Positions 21,853 to 22,405 of a DNA stretch of 22,405 nt are shown one piece after another (positions within the stretch are counted from its first letter, which is position 1; the number at the start of each line of letters is the position of its first letter). The notes beneath the pieces are model-generated. The model saw only the letters and a program-made list of their open reading frames with translations, did not search any database and was not told where the DNA came from. This DNA is from an uncultured Mycoplasmatota bacterium (lineage in GTDB: Bacteria; Bacillota_I; Bacilli_A; RF39; UBA660). The position numbers and the translations under genes were made by a program. Location of the stretch: positions 1 through 22,405 of the forward strand of contig CAMLYN010000004.1 in the NCBI GenBank assembly GCA_946491675.1, written 5' to 3'.

Positions 21853-22405
21853 TTATTTTATTCTCTTAATACCTTTAAAAATATAATTATTGTTGTTATC
21901 TCTCTTTTCAAACTCATATTGATAAACACTACCCCTATTTATATACTTATCTTCATCAATAGTTAACGCTTCACTTGAGTCTTGTTCGAAATAATCTAAC
22001 ATATCTTTTTTATCATAATTGCTAAAAACAGATACCTTACTAATATAATCATCCCAATCATTATAAACATAGAAAGATTTTTCTTTTATATAAATTTTAT
22101 TATCTTTTGTAAATGCTGAATCGATTTTTCGGTAGTATTTTTCCATACCCATGTCGCCACATCCTCCGCCATCCTCATAACGTTTAAGTTCTTTATTATA
22201 ATTAAGTCCACAAATATCATCTTTCATTATAAATACATCTTGTGGCTTATATTTAACATTATCACCTAAAACAAATTTTATGTGTTCATCTACATCATTT
22301 TCCGGAATATAGTAAAACACATATTCAGGATTTTCCACAGGTATTGGTTTGTTATTTTTTAAATAATCGGCTATTCCCATAGCAATTTTATATTTATCTG
22401 TTAAT
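21853..22405 (-). CDS. C-terminal part of an unknown protein, open at the window edge
   Basis: At least 183 residues; not recognised. There is an ATG at 22380, but it has no ribosome site. The frame stays open to the last base of the window, reading LTDKYKIA before that methionine, so the gene probably begins outside. Visible features are Tyr/Asp-rich segments, a cluster EDGGGCGDMGMEKYYRKID and no membrane helix. It lies on the side of the tRNA-His fragment where an integrated element would be expected. Confidence 0.5.
   Translation of the reverse strand, partial: LTDKYKIAMGIADYLKNNKPIPVENPEYVFYYIPENDVDEHIKFVLGDNVKYKPQDVFIMKDDICGLNYNKELKRYEDGGGCGDMGMEKYYRKIDSAFTKDNKIYIKEKSFYVYNDWDDYISKVSVFSNYDKKDMLDYFEQDSSEALTIDEDKYINRGSVYQYEFEKRDNNNNYIFKGIKRIK

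Noticed and set aside
1..22405. CRISPR array or Cas genes
   Set aside because: No regularly spaced 25-40-bp repeats are seen; the only short tandem repeat is the 12-bp coding repeat in hsdS.

Overview
The window looks like an accessory, defence-rich stretch of a very AT-rich Gram-positive-type bacterium (low-GC Bacillota/Bacilli-like). The grounds are very low GC, strong AGGAGG-type ribosome sites, sigma-A-like promoters with TATAAT and extended TGn -10 boxes, and rho-independent hairpins. TGA is used as a stop (for example in the glycosylase gene at 18619), so this is not a mycoplasma-type code. No species can be named from the sequence.

Left (1-3180): an IS110-family element with a 17-bp inverted repeat and a 200-base leader that may encode a bridge RNA. 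It is followed by a + strand C5-cytosine methyltransferase with two near-identical promoters. A bidirectional terminator at 3143-3178 separates it from a long minus-strand block.

Minus-strand block (3191-20825), read right to left: (a) a zinc-ribbon/HEPN-like protein and a two-helix membrane protein; (b) a uracil-DNA-glycosylase-family protein translationally coupled (ATGA) to a HEPN-like protein; (c) a 764-residue membrane protein whose leader contains a terminator-like hairpin; (d) a small HEPN-like protein; (e) a complete type I restriction-modification operon hsdM-hsdS-hsdR, with a 12-bp tandem repeat in the HsdS spacer as in EcoR124; (f) three overlapping genes of which two carry an Rx4H HEPN motif; (g) an SF1/UPF1-like helicase with a C-terminal PD-(D/E)XK-like (DUF2726-type) domain, convergent with the cytosine methyltransferase.

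Right (20853-22405): a small + strand gene of unknown function, then an exact 3' half of tRNA-His (anticodon loop to CCA) with no 5' half. This is the usual scar of site-specific integration and probably marks the border of an island lying to the right. The window ends in the C-terminal part of an unknown minus-strand gene.

The unifying signal is that at least five unrelated-looking proteins share a short R-x4-H motif of HEPN ribonucleases. They sit beside DNA-directed systems (type I R-M, C5 methyltransferase plus helicase-nuclease, DNA glycosylase). The most interesting candidates for an undescribed system are the glycosylase/HEPN pair (17606-19191) and the three-gene HEPN cluster plus helicase-nuclease (3191-8463). 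All functional statements about them are inference from motifs and gene order.
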